64,000 nucleotides of DNA from Zarea fungicola (Eukaryota; Ascomycota; Sordariomycetes; Hypocreales; Cordycipitaceae): assembly GCA_900169235.1 (NCBI GenBank), contig FWCC01000198.1:1-64000 (forward strand), read 5' to 3'. The position numbers and the translations under genes are program-made. The notes under the pieces were generated by a model that worked only from the letters and a program-made list of their open reading frames with translations, was not told where the DNA came from and searched no databases. Numbering within the stretch: the stretch's first letter is position 1; every line of letters begins with the position of its first letter. Shown here piece by piece: positions 45,970 to 58,161 of the stretch.

Positions 45970-47966
45970 ATGCTCGCTTCCCTTCGTAAACTCGTGGTAG
46001 GAGCCGTGGCCACGGCCATGGCCCTGTCCGCAGTCGCCCACGGCGGGCCGCTCGTTGAACGAGCCAACCCCCGTCTTGTTTTCTGTCATTTCATGGTAGG
46101 TTTCTTGTACATCACAGTTGGAATGCATACCTAACAGCTGCAGATTGGCATCGTCGGTGAACGAAGCTCGTCCAATGACTACGACGACGACATGCAGCGC
46201 GCCAAGGCCGCCGGCATCGATGCCTTTGCCCTCAACATTGGCGTCGACGGCTACACGGACCAGCAGCTCGGCTACGCCTACGACTCGGCCGCCCGCAACG
46301 GCATGAAGGTCTTCATCTCGTTCGACTTCAACTGGTACAGCCCCAGCGACTACAACGGCGTCGGCAACAAGATCAAGCAGTACAAGGACAAGCCCGCCCA
46401 GCTCCGCATCGACGGCCGCCCCTTTGCCTCGTCCTTCGCCGGCGACGGCCTCAACGTCGACGGTATGCGCCAGGTCGCCGGCGAGAACGTCTACTTTGTC
46501 CCCAACTTCCACCCGGGCCAGTCCAGCTCGGCCAACATTGACGGCGCCCTCAACTGGATGGCCTGGAACAACGACGGCAACAACAAGGCGCCCAAGCCGG
46601 GCCATCTCGTGACTGTTGCCGACGGCGATGCTGCCTACCAGAACTGGCTCGGTGCCGGCAAGGCCTATCTCGCCCCCGTCTCGCCCTGGTTCTCGACGCA
46701 TTTCGGTCCCGAGGTCTCGTTCAGCAAGAACTGGGTCTTCCCTGGTGCCAGTCTCATCTTTGACCGCTGGAACCAGGTTCTGCAGCAGGGCTTCCCCATG
46801 GTTGAGATTATTACCTGGAACGATTATGGCGAGTCTCACTACGTTGGACCTCTGAACTCTCCTCATTTTGATGATGGCAACTCCAAGTGGACCAACGACA
46901 TGTAAGTTTTTTTGTCCTCGCTTCGCTCGATGGCTGTAGTATTACATGTCCTCGCTTCGATCGACAGCTAACATGATGCAGGCCCCACGACGGCTGGCTG
47001 GAACTCTCCAAGCCCTTCATCAAGGCCTACAAGGCCGGCGCCACCTCGGTCAACAACTACATTGACAACGAGCAGCTCGTCTACTGGTACCGCCGCACCC
47101 TCGCCGCGCTCGACTGCGACGCCACCGACACCACCTCGGGCCGTCCCGCCAACAACGCCTCGGGCAACTACTTTGAGGGCCGCCCCGACGGCTGGCAGTC
47201 GCTGCCCGACGTCGTCTACGTCGCCGCGTTCCTCAAGTCCGCAGGCACCGTCACCGTCACCTCGGGCGGCAACACGCAGACCTTCAACGCCGCCGCGGGC
47301 GCCAACCTCTTTACCCTCCCCGCCGCCGTCGGCCAGCAAAAGTTTTCCCTCTCCCGCGGAGGCGCCGTGGTGATGGGAGAGACGTCGCTCATGGACATCT
47401 CCAACGTCTGCCCCTGCGGCCTGTACAACTTCAACGCCTACGTCGGCACCGTCCCGCACGGCTTCAACGACCCCCTCGTCGGCGTCGGCATGGCCTCCCT
47501 CACCATCGGTCTGCACGTCACCACCTGCGAGGCCAAGCCTTCCCTCGGCACCAACCCGCCCGTCGTCACGCCCCCCAACGGCGGCAGCAGCACCTCGACC
47601 CCTCCTGGCAACCCCAGCACGACGCCTACTTCGACCCCCCCGACCTCGCCTCCCCCGGCGTCGTCCACGTCCAACAGCCCGCCCCCGGCCACCTCTACCG
47701 CGCCCAGCGGCCAAGTTTGCGTCGACGGCGGCGTGGCCGACGGCCAGAGCGGCAACTTCATCGGCCTGTGCCAGTTTAGCTGCAAATACGGCTACTGCCC
47801 TCCCGGACCCTGCAAGTGCAACAAGTACGGCGCCCAGGTCCCCCCCCCTCCCGCGACGGGCACAAAGGGCTGCCCCCTGGCCGGCGAGCCGGATAGCTAC
47901 CTCGGCCTGTGCAGCTTCACCTGCAACCATGGCTACTGCCCCAACACGGCTTGCCGTGTCTGCTAA
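45970..47966 (+). CDS. GH71 alpha-1,3-glucanase (mutanase) with C-terminal glucan-binding modules
   Basis: A secreted enzyme that cleaves alpha-1,3-glucan of fungal walls, for self-remodelling or mycoparasitism. Exons 45970-46095, 46144-46901 and 46982-47966 give 622 aa. Residues 1-25 are a signal peptide. The GH71 domain starts RLVFCHFMIGIVG and DMQRAKAAGIDAFALNIG, restored across intron 1. It contains FHPGQ, the SPWFSTHFGPEVSFSKNWVF segment and the active-site motif ITWNDYGESHY. After about residue 495 a Pro/Ser/Thr linker leads to two Cys-rich units (GLCQFSCKYGYCPPGPC and GLCSFTCNHGYCPNTAC). These match the CBM24-type alpha-glucan-binding modules of Trichoderma mutanases. Codon use is strongly GC-biased, suggesting high expression. 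Confidence 0.95.
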
Positions 47967-48463
47967 GACGCCAAAACACCAAGCCTTGAAAAAAAGGAAA
48001 AGTGAAAGGTTTTTTGATGCTGTTGTTGTTGATTGGTGAGAGTTGTATATAACGCGGGTTCTCGTTAGCTTCTTCTCCTTCTTCTTCTTCTTTTTTGCCT
48101 TTTTTTTTGTTCATATTTTGGCAACGCTGTCGCACATCCGTTTCATTTCGTCGTATATACGTATATTTTAAAAAGAGGAAATAAATTGAATTTATCCCGT
48201 TGATTTGTCTTTTTGTTGATTGTAACTCTCGAAACGACCTTGCTTTGATATGAGCCAATGGTCTGATATGTATGGATAAATAGTTGATGCGTGTTAGTTG
48301 TTAGTGAAGCATCGTTTGTTGGTATGGTAGAGGAGCCGCATTCTCATCACTGTACGTTAAAATCACCCACAGCTGTTGATTTAAAAAAAGAAAAATCAAT
48401 TCGCACTAAATAATATGGTATTCAACTACACTCACTGGCTTCACAGCTTACAGCTCAGCTCAC
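47967..48463. other. Intergenic region between convergent genes
   Basis: 3-prime flanks of the GH71 and AIF-type genes, with a CTT-rich tract (about 48070-48095) and a T-run (about 48101-48109). No gene was recognised. Confidence 0.6.
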
Positions 48464-50327
48464 TCAGTCTGACAAATTGACACTCATTACATCGTAGCCA
48501 GCTTCGAGCATCGACTTGCTCGGCATCTTGCCCAGGCGCATCAGCTCGGAAGCCTGCATCACGGCCGGGTCCATGCCCATGCTAGCCGCGGCGACGACTG
48601 TGTCTCCGCGGGTGTAGTAGGCGATAAACTTGCTCTGCTCCAGGTCGCCGTGCAGAACCAGGTCGTCCCATCCACCCACCGAGGGGCTCGAATTACCGCA
48701 GTAGCGAAGCTGCGCGCCGAGGGCGGACCAAAAGACTGGCACGAAAAAGGGCGACGGAGAGGCCGGATTCACAATGTGCTGGGCAGCCGCGCGGCCGGCG
48801 TTTTGAGCCACGTTCCAGTGCTCAATGCGGGTAAACTTGCCGTCGCCGCCAGGGCCGTGGTAGGGATACGTGGCAATGTCACCAATGGCGTAGACGTCCT
48901 TGAAGCCCTGGACGAGAAAGTTGTCGTCCGTCTTGAGAGAGCCGTCGTCTTCTAGGCGAATGACGGAGTTTTCGCGGAGATATTCGGTAGCAGGGGCGAC
49001 ACCAACACCGAGAATGACCAGGTCGGCGTCAATCTTGGTGCCGTCTTTGAGAAGAACGGCGCCGACATTGGAGGGATCAGAGCCAGAGGGCTCGGCCTTG
49101 TCGACACTGGCACTCATGTGAAACTTGATGCCCTTAGCCTCGTACGACTTTTGAATGGTTGCTCCGACCTGCTCGCCGAGGATGCGTTCCAGGGCCACCT
49201 TTTCCATACCGATAATGGTAACCTGGTTGTCCTTGCTGACGGCATTGGCGACTTCCATGCCGATGAATGAGGAGCCGACAATGACAATATTCTTGCCTTT
49301 GCTCTCGCCAATGGCGTCGTTGATCTTCTTGGTATCGTGAACATTGCGGAGGGTAAAAATGTTGCCGAGGACCTTGAAGCCCTGGAGCGGCAGGAGACGC
49401 GGGGTTCCGCCGGTGGCGAGGATGAGCTTGGAGTAGGTGAAGCTGGCACCGCTCTTGGTGCCGACCTGGCGGGCGGAAAAGTCAATGCTCTGCACTTCGC
49501 CGTCGACCCAACTGACGGATCCGGCATCAAACCAGCCCTTGTCTCGCCAGGCGAGCTTTGCAGCGTCTGCGAGGAGAGCCTTGCTCAGTTTGGGGCGGTC
49601 AATGGGCAGATAGCCCTCGTTGGAGATGATGGTGATGCCTCCGTCGTAGCCCTTGTCGCGGAGGCCCTCTACAGCACCAAGGGCTCCAGAGCCACCGCCG
49701 ACAATGACAATGTTTCCTTCAAATTTGGTGGTGGCACCGGTGGCGCAGCTAAAGTTGGGCTGACGGCGTGAGCTCTTAATGGCGGCCTCGTCGCCGGTGA
49801 TGTAGACACCGCCGTCGCGGGCCGTCAGCTTAAAGGTGGGCAGGGAGTCGAGTGCAGGGGCGCTTTCAATGTCGCCAGTTCTGGCATTAAAACAAGCTGA
49901 CAGACGAGATTTAGATTGAATTCACAAAGAAATCAAGCCGGGGAGGGGAAAGCAAACCTCCGTGCCATGGACATGTGAGTCTACCAGAAGCTGTCAGGAC
50001 ACCCTTGACCAGGGGAGCACCATAATGGGTACACTTTGCGCCGAGTGCCTGGATATGGCCGCCAGCATTGACAAGGAGAACCTTGGCACCATCGATGCCC
50101 TCGACCTCGAACTCTTGCTTGGAACCGGGTGAGATGGACAGGGAGTTGAGGCCCTTGAGCTTGTAGTCCTGGGTGGCCATGGTGGGCGTGTAAGAGAAGC
50201 GACGTCGTGGGACAGCAAGGCGTCGAGATGGTATCAAGGTGGGTGGTGAAGCTGCGGGGGTGATTGCTGGAGATGCTAGGATGCGAGTAAAGAAGCGACC
50301 ATGTATATGCTGATGTTGACGGTACAT
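48464..50327 (-). CDS. Rieske-type apoptosis-inducing-factor-like NAD(P)H oxidoreductase (AIFM3-like)
   Basis: Two exons (50327-49958 and 49896-48464) give 600 aa. The Rieske [2Fe-2S] domain is complete, with Cys99-x-His101-x17-Cys119-x2-His122 in CTHYGAP and CPWHG. The second motif is continued across the intron into GACFNARTGDIESAPA. The FAD/NAD(P) pyridine-nucleotide-disulfide reductase fold follows: IVIVGGGSGALGAVEGL, LILATGGTPR, the second dinucleotide motif IVIVGSSFIGMEVA and the FAD-ribityl motif DVYAIGDIA. The first 50 residues are Arg-rich without acidic residues (PSRRLAVPRRRFSYTPT), a good mitochondrial presequence. A second Met at 50180 would start right before the Rieske domain and give a cytosolic form. 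The function is electron transfer; a cell-death role is only by homology. Confidence 0.94.
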
Positions 50328-50820
50328 GCAGGAAGTTTGACGTGATGCTGGCGGTAGTGGGGGATTGGAGTCGAAAGTGAGGGGTCGACGGCACGTCTTG
50401 GGGTAGGGATGGGGAGCTACATGACGGCAAGTATGTGCGGTAGGCTGGCTAGCAGTGAATACTAGCGGATTTTAGAAACGGCTTTAGCGATAATTCTGGG
50501 GTTCAGAGTATGATGGTTTGTGGTGATGATTGTCATTTGTCATGATGCAATGGAGGGGCATGACAATGGGGTGCCGCTGATTGGGTGCCACGGTGATGAG
50601 CACAGAATAAGCCAGCATTAGCCACAGCATGAGCCACAGTGGCCGCAGATTTAGTGGTCGGTCGCTATATTTGGAAGTGTACAGTGGGCTGTATCGGTGG
50701 GTTTGGGGCCTTTAGTGGCTGTTGGCAGCGGCGGCGGGTAGACTCGTTGCCCGAGAGCTGGGATTATAGCGGCTGATGGTACGGCATCGGGGTGATTGGC
50801 AGGGAGGAGTCAAGAATGAA

Positions 50821-50859
50821 AATAATAATAAATTTTAATAATAATAATAATAATAATAA
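50821..50859. repeat. AAT/TAA trinucleotide microsatellite
   Basis: Interrupted (AAT)n run of about 39 bp, split by one AATTTT interruption. Confidence 0.9.
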
Positions 50860-52202
50860 GATAGTTGCTGGCTAAAGAGGAAACGTCCATTGTGGTGAAT
50901 AATGATTTACAATGGTCTCAGGGTGCAGTTGATGAATCTCGGCCAAGCGATGTGGTACCAAGTAAATCTGCTGGGGCAAAACGTATTCAGTCCCTGAAAT
51001 AAAAATAAAGAGAAAATAAAGAGAAATAAATAAATAATATGCATGCATTTTCTGATTGATTGGACAACTTAATCTTTCATTCTTTCCTACTGGACGTGAG
51101 CATGGTATCCCGACGACAGGGCAGGACGGCTCGTCCAACCTTTTGAAAAACAAGTGGGCTGATGTATCGTTAATCTGTTTCTTGGCAGAGGCTGGATATT
51201 ATTGACAAGATGCAAAAAAGTAGCCGAGTAGCTGGCTGGTTGGGAGATGGCTGGGCATGCATGCATGAACTGACGGTGTAGATGTACTTGAGATGCATAG
51301 AAGCTGGCAGATAGACAGGCTGCACCTCTGTGCATCCCCTGTGCATCCCCTGTAGGGTCTTGTACTTGCTGCCTGTATTCCCTGTAGACTTGCTCTCGTA
51401 AGTTATTCCTTGATGTTCTGCATGCACAGCTCTTGATGCCTGCTGCAAAGACATGAGAAATCCACCACAGCTCTGCGGATATTAAATAGTTCGTATTATT
51501 ATTACTGGCTTTTTGGAAATTGGATTTATAATTGCACCTGGGCCCAAGCCATCCAATAGTCCACAGTGGGAGACTTTGGATCCGCTGTAACTGGACAGTG
51601 GGGAGCTGTCCTGATGTACCTCTGCAGTGCTGTGCCAAGTGAAAGCTACAAGGCAGAGATGAGGGCAACGCATATGCTACGTATTTGTATGGGCGGATTA
51701 CGGTAACAAAACAATGAGATGGAGCCAGTGATACATTCTCTTGTATTTAATTTCAATCTGCCCGTTGCACACTTGACTTGGTACATGAACTCCGTCCTGT
51801 AGCGTGTGCCTGCTCTTACCTGATGTTGGCACGATACTGGTGTCTCGAGCTGGGTGGTTGCAGAACAACGCCTAGACTAATCTGCAATTCTAAAGAAATT
51901 GGAGCAAGGCAACCTGACCATATTAATGTCAAATGTCAAAAAGAATGCCCAAACTTATCTGAGAACAGTCTGCATCGGGCTTGCATGCCTGCCGCCACGC
52001 GGCCAAGTATGTACAGCGAGGTACAACAGGGATACAACTGCATCACAGGGATACAGCGCGTTACACCGCCATAATCTCCGCTGCTGCTCGCCATAACCCC
52101 CACCAACCCCACCAAACACCATGCATGCCGCTGTATTTTGGCGCTGCAGCTCCCCTGTAGCTTGAGGAAGCTACCCCTGTCGGCATCGATAGCGCTGAAG
52201 CT

Positions 52203-52243
52203 CCCCTGCAAGTCCCTGCAAGTCCCTGCAAGTCCCTTCAAGT
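52203..52243. repeat. 10-bp tandem repeat
   Basis: Four copies of a ten-base unit TCCCTGCAAG, the last with a C/T change, in the upstream region of the coiled-coil gene. Confidence 0.85.
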
Positions 52244-52789
52244 TCATCGACAGCGGCCCAACCTCTCGCAGCCGCTCTACTGAGTCCCTAGTAAAAAAAG
52301 TAAAACCACCACAAGCCAGTCGTTTGTGCTTCATCATCGCCATCTCTTCCGCCTTTTCGTCACATCTCATCCAAACAAACCTCGAAACAACGCCCGAGCC
52401 GAGGAGGAACCACGGCGCCTGATTTTCACGGCTACCACGAACCTAGAGAGCCACCGCCGATATACCTACCCGACCTTGCTTGTCCGCAAACGCGACCATC
52501 ATCAACAGCATACCGTCACCTCCCTTGACGTATTTCCACGTCTCCCTCGACTCTCAACTCCCTCCTGTATATCATCGAATTCATCCCATCTTCTGGTCAG
52601 CCATTCTCCAATACCATGGTGGCCAGACGGCTCTCGATCATTCAGGTTCGCTACGCCACGCCGCTCTCGACACCAATCCGACCTCAATAACCGGTCCAAC
52701 GCTCGCCTTTTTTTTCCTTCTTATTTTTTTCTTTGCTTCTTTATTTACGAAACTATAACATCACAACTGTCGCGACTGCGCCGCCCAAG

Positions 52790-55565
52790 ATGGCTCCGCC
52801 GTCGCGCAGATCGACTCCTACCCCCGAGGCAAGCGCTGGCCGCTCCGTCACGACACCCTCGGCCACGCTGCAGTGCTGCTGTGGCCGCTCCCACTGTCCA
52901 GCCTTGCGACGAAATACAAACATTATCGAATCCATCGAAAAAGACGCCCACACCGCCGCCCAGCTCGGTCAGGTACGATCATCTTTCTTTTCTATTTTCT
53001 ATTGTTGCTTCTTATCGCGTGCCTTGGCGGGTTCTGTGGCGCGCCAGGTCACCGCTCCTGGCCTGTCGGCTCCCTCCCCCTCCACACGCTTTCCACCCGC
53101 TGTCGCCATAATTCACGTTCCTGTCCGACCACCCATCCATTATTATTATTTTACGCCTCATGCAATGCACCACACATTATACCTTTCCCTCCCCTCTGCC
53201 CGCGCTAGCTCCCTCAAATGTTGCATCTTTGCGCCGTTGTGTCCTGTCGTTTCCCACATTCCTTCGACACTGCTTCTGCGCGTCGACAGACAATAAACAT
53301 ACTATTGTTTTCTTCGCGTCTGATGGCTATTATTACATGCCAGACATTTTCTTCTTATTGTCTCACCTAATTTTGCTTTTTACTTTTCTTGCTTCTCACC
53401 ATTATTTTTTTGCTTCACAACGTACTCGCCTGTCCTTGAGCAGACTTGAGACTGTCGCAATACGCTCCTTTCTCTGCCCGCAACATCATGCAGTAAAAAT
53501 ATTCCCGCTGACTCTTAAAATCTAGGCCCTTCTTGCCCGCCACGAGGCCTACAAGGCCGATGCCGAGCGAGATCGCCTTCATTTGACTGCCCGAATCGCC
53601 CGTCTTGAAATGGAAAACCGTACCTTGGAAGCGGCAAATGCTGCCAAGATTGAGGAAAATCGTGCCCTGCTTGACCAACTCGAGACCCTCAACACCACCG
53701 TCTCCGACGCCGACTCAAAAATCAGGCTGCTCGAGACCAACCTGCTCTCCTCCAACCAGTCCGTCCGCCGTCTTGAGAGCGCCGCCGCCCGCGCTGCCGA
53801 TGCCGAGCGCCATCTTTCCCTGCTCGAGCAGGAGCAGGACCGCCTGCATGAGGAGCTTCGTTCTACTAGAGAAGATGCCCGCACCCATGCTCTGCGCTCC
53901 AAGGACGCCCAGCGTAGCCTCGCCGATATGCAAGACCACCTGGAACGCTTGGAAGCCGACGCCGCTCAGGAGCGCGAACGCCATGCCGACATTGTAAAGC
54001 GCATCGAGCGCCAGCGCGAGGTCGAGAAGCAGCTTGATGCTGCCGCCGGCCGCCTCAAAGGTGCTGCTGCTACCCGCTCCCTCCAGGGCGACGGCAAGAA
54101 CAACAAAATTGTCGGCCATTTTGTCCGAGACCTCCTCCAGGACAATGCCAACCTTCAACTGGGAATTGCCGAGCTTAGAGAGCTTCTTGAGAATTCCAAC
54201 GACGAGATTCAAGGCCTGCGAGACAAGCTCATGTATCAGGAGCCCGCTCAAGATCATTTCGCCAGTCCCGCCTCGACCCTCAAGGCTGAGCTGCAAGGCC
54301 AGATGGACGACCGACCCCATCATATTGGCCCTGCCCTGTCCCAAGAGTTGCACATCCACCACCACTACCATGCCGCGCCTACCCCGAAGCAAGGAAAGAA
54401 ACTCAGGAGAACAAGAACCGGACTCCTGCCCTTTGGCGCCCTCACCCCGACCTCGGCCTCTGCACCAGGAACACCACCAAGGGCAGGCTCAGAATGGGGT
54501 GGTCGTCTGACTGCTTCTCCAACAGCACCGGCCTTGCTCTCGCACGCCAGCCACGAAGATTTAACACCTACCACATCGAAACCACCTCCGGTCTGGTCGT
54601 CACTGGCCAACCTGCAAAGCGACTACTCGTCTTCTGTGCCCAGCTCACCCGTCGCTCATCACAGAGCCGTGTTTGACTCGGATCCTCCCACATCCATGGC
54701 GTCGCCCGTTACCAGTGTGGATCCCATGTCTCCATGGGCAGCATCCCACGCCAAACAACCTTCAATCGCATCTTCGATTAGTTTTCAGTCGCTCGGCTGT
54801 TTGGACACGGAACCAGATCTACCTCCCATGCCTCGAGATTCGATTCCCGAAGAAGACGAGTCTAGATTTGACCAATCATATCACGAGTCAACTGATGCCA
54901 ACCCTTCCTCGGACAGTGTTTACCCCGAGGACTTGGACACGCGGCCCAGCAGCGTCCTATCCACTCGACGCGTTCTGCGCAGAACCGCCTCCCACGAGTC
55001 CATCATGTCGCTTTCTGGTGGTCTCGATATCCACACCTTGCAAGCTCGTCCCAGCCAAATGACCTTGCGTCCTCTTGGCGGCGCTGATGCTGTTCTCACT
55101 GGTGTTGTTGCCCAGCCCACCCTATCGCGCTCCTCAAACAAGCGCAGCGATGCGGCCCTGCGCGACAACTTTGCTGGCTTCAAGTCCCCGCGCAATGTAT
55201 CGTCATCCTCGACCGCCAGTAACCCGAACAAGCTCCGTGGTTGGACCGCCTGGCGTCCATGGGGCGGCAGTGGCGGCGCAAGCGAAGTCGATATTCCCAC
55301 CCCAAGTCCAAGCCCTAGCCCAGCACCCACACCAACACCGGTCCAGAAAGCACCTTTAGAGGCACCCGTTACGCCGCAGAAAAAGACGAATCAAATCGAC
55401 GTGGAGCGCCGGGACATGGAGAGATCGCCCGGCATAAACCAGCCTGGCTCAATTCCCGGCTTCCAAGAGTACTGGGCCTCGCAAAAACGAAAAGGCGCAC
55501 CGGCACAAGTCAATGCTCAAGTTGTTGATCGCGCTGCCCTTGATGAGGTCCTCTTGGCTGAATAA
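52790..55565 (+). CDS. Conserved fungal coiled-coil protein of unknown function
   Basis: Two exons (52790-52972 and 53526-55565) encode 740 aa. They are split by a 553-nt intron (GTACGA..branch CTGAC..TCTAG), about ten times the local average. A short N-terminal Cys motif (CCCGRSHCPALRRNTNIIESIE) leads across the intron into AALLARHE-like LGQALLARHEAYKADAERDRLH. A coiled coil of about 200 residues (70-280) follows with clear heptads, for example ARIARLEMENRTLEAANAAK. It ends in the conserved block GHFVRDLLQDNANLQLGIAEL. The C-terminal half is disordered, rich in Ser, Pro and Thr, with many SP/TP sites that suggest phosphorylation. I recognise it only as a conserved filamentous-fungal coiled-coil family and assign no function. 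Confidence 0.85.
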
Positions 55566-55567
55566 CG

Positions 55568-55594
<27 letters not shown>
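55568..55594. repeat. CA dinucleotide microsatellite
   Basis: An uninterrupted (AC)n run of 27 bp, two bases after the stop codon of the coiled-coil gene, in its 3-prime UTR. Confidence 0.95.
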
Positions 55595-55599
<5 letters not shown>

Positions 55600-56555
55600 T
55601 CATACACAAACTCACAAACTCACATATATTATAATCACAATGACCACAACAGATGCATCTTTACTACTCATCATGCTACAATACCAAATGTTTTTAGAAA
55701 AAGGCGGATATTTTTTGCATACAAGGCGGCGTTTTTTTGTATCAAGAAGCTTTGGGTTTACACTTTTACGTTGGATTAGGCGTTAGCACGCGATACCCTC
55801 GGTCGCACCAGGCCGTCTCTTTGTTTATGAATGATATTATGTACTTGACCAGTTTCTCTTTGAAGTCATGTTTGAGCACTACTTTAAATTAAAACCAGTA
55901 TAATCATTACATCACTACGTTGAAGCGAGTGTGATGGACAGGTACTCGTCGTCATCATGTACTGAAACAAGAGGCTACAAACCTACGAGCCAGCGCTGAG
56001 ACATCTCCCGCGCTGGCTCGCATTCTACTTTCCGACCAAGACAACATACTTGTCATGTTTACTTGCCATGGAATGGCTTGAAGGTGATTTGACACGTATC
56101 GTCTTTGATGAGCAAAGATTATGCGCAAGTACAATCCACAGTTGACGTTTAGTAGTAAGATTGGAGTACACATCACAGAAAGTCGGTAATTTTAAGAAAA
56201 AAATGAATGAAGTTAGACCTTGAAAGATTTAAATCCAAACCAGTGTAAAAGAAATCCCCGATGTCTCTTGCGGCTCTAATCCATTCATAGAGATTCATCT
56301 CCCAACCTTGATCAATTTCCCTTGTCCATGTAAAATCGCATTTTCGATATCAAATCCAAAAAAAAAAATATCCCTCAAAGAATCTCATATCCCTCTCCCT
56401 TTCTCTGGTCTTTTCTCGTTGTCAAGCGAAAATCGTAGTCATCATGTCGTCTTGAATTTGTCATGCCGTCCCCTATTTCATCAATCCCCGTGAGGAATTC
56501 ACTTCTTTGAAAACTGGGGCCGAAGAAAAAGGGGAATAGCAGAGCCCCGTTTTAT
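55595..56555. other. Intergenic region between convergent genes
   Basis: 3-prime flanks only. A short inverted word pair (GAGCCAGCGCTGAGACATCTC / CGCGCTGGCTC) lies near 55988-56020. No gene was recognised. Confidence 0.55.
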
Positions 56556-58130
56556 TTAGACATTAATCTTGCCAGTAGGGGCGGCAGACCCGGCGGCGTC
56601 CTCAGTACCGTTGGTCATGCGGTGACGGCGAAGGATACCAGCCGGAGCGGCAGGGACACCGGGAACGGCAGGGACACCGGGAACGGCACCAGCGTCACCA
56701 GGAACGGCACCAAGACCGGTAGGCGCAGCGGCGCCGGACTCGACAGCAGACACAGCGGACTTGACGAGTGCAGGAACGACATCAGCGTTCATCTGGGCCA
56801 TGCGGGCAGCGACCATGCCAGGAGAAGAGCCAAGGCCCTTCGCGGCACCGACACCGGTAGACGCGGCGGCAGCGGCAGCGGCGGCGGGGGTGGTGGTGGC
56901 AGAAGAGGCAAGGGACGCGAGGTAGGCAGCAACCTCGGCAGGGTCATACTGGGCCATGCGGGCACTGAGGGTGTCATCAAGGTCAAGGTCAAGGTCCTCA
57001 GTGGCGTCGGCGTCGGCAGCGGAACTGGCGGCGGAACTGGCAGCAGCGACGCTGGAAGTGGTGCTGTCGCCGCGAGCCTTCAGCACAAGGGTCTGGAAGG
57101 TGGTGGCGCTGGTGGTGGAAGGGGCCTCGGCGCGGCCATTGACAGCGGCGGCCGCGGTGGAGGAAGTGACGACGGGGACGGGCGCGTCAGCGGGCGCGAC
57201 ACCATTCTCGGGAGCGGCGAGGGATCCGTTGTGCATCATACGGGCGTTGACAATCTTGCCCTGGGCGACGCCGATCGCGGCGCCGGGGGCCCCCATGGGA
57301 GCGGCGGAAGAAGCGGCAGCCTTGACGGCGCTGGCGTCGGAGGGAGCACCGACGGGCTTGGACGCCTGAGCGATCAAGGCATTAATGGCATCGGCGGCGC
57401 TTCCTTCGCCAGATGCACCCTTGACATCAGGGAGGGTTCCGTTGTGCATCATGCGGGCGTTGACAGTCTTGCCCTTGGCGCCGGCGAGCGCGTCGACGGG
57501 GGCCCCCGCGGGAGCGGCAGAGGCGGCAGCCTTGATGGCGCTGGCGACGGCGCTGGCCTCGGCGAGGATGGAGGAGAGGAGGGTAGGGGGGATGGTCTGG
57601 GCGCCAAGCTGGCGCTTCGTGTTGGGGACGATGCCAGCGACGGGGGTCGGGGCGGCACCGGCGGCACCGGGGAGCTTCGCGGGGAGACCGTTGATGATCT
57701 TGTCCGCGGCATCGCCGACGGGGGCGGGAGCGGGAGCGGCACGCTTGCCGGCGGCATCAGCAGCAGGACTAGCTGAGCTGGCGACGGTCTCAGTGGTGGA
57801 GGTGGTGGAGGAGAGCTCCTGACGCTTGGCGGCGGCGGCGGTGCTGGTTTCCTCGGCGGTTGACTCCGTGGGGGTAGCAGAGCTGGCCTCGGAGGCGGTA
57901 GGCTCACCACGACCGGCAAGGGGGATAGAAGAAGTGACGGCACTCTCGAGGGCATCGCCAGCAGCGCCAGCGGCGCTGACTGGGAGGATAGCGCGCTTGG
58001 CGGCGGCAGGTGTGGAAGAAGCATCATCGGTTGTGGTGGTAGAGCTGGTATCCTCCGCGGTGGTAGTAGAGCCGGTTTCCGAAGAGCTCTCGCCACGAGC
58101 AGCAATAGCGGTGGTATCAGACAGGGCAGA

Positions 58131-58161
<31 letters not shown>

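Larger units (their letters stand above)
50328..52789. other. Intergenic region, 2.5 kb, with simple repeats
   Basis: This holds the promoter of the AIF-type gene on the left and the long pyrimidine-rich 5-prime region of the coiled-coil gene on the right. A 193-codon minus-strand frame at 51087-51668 has no ATG start. Two simple repeats are listed separately. No gene was recognised. Confidence 0.5.

Noticed and set aside
51087..51668. Minus-strand open frame of 193 codons
   Set aside because: No ATG start (TTG), it includes simple repeats (GTGCATCCCCT twice), and it has no recognisable domain.
50821..52243. Microsatellite and 10-bp tandem repeats as possible transposon remains
   Set aside because: They are simple-sequence repeats without terminal repeats, target-site duplications or coding remnants.
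52326..53111. 261-codon frame overlapping the start of the coiled-coil gene
   Set aside because: It covers the 5-prime UTR, first exon and intron in another frame, is low in complexity, and has no homology that I recognise.
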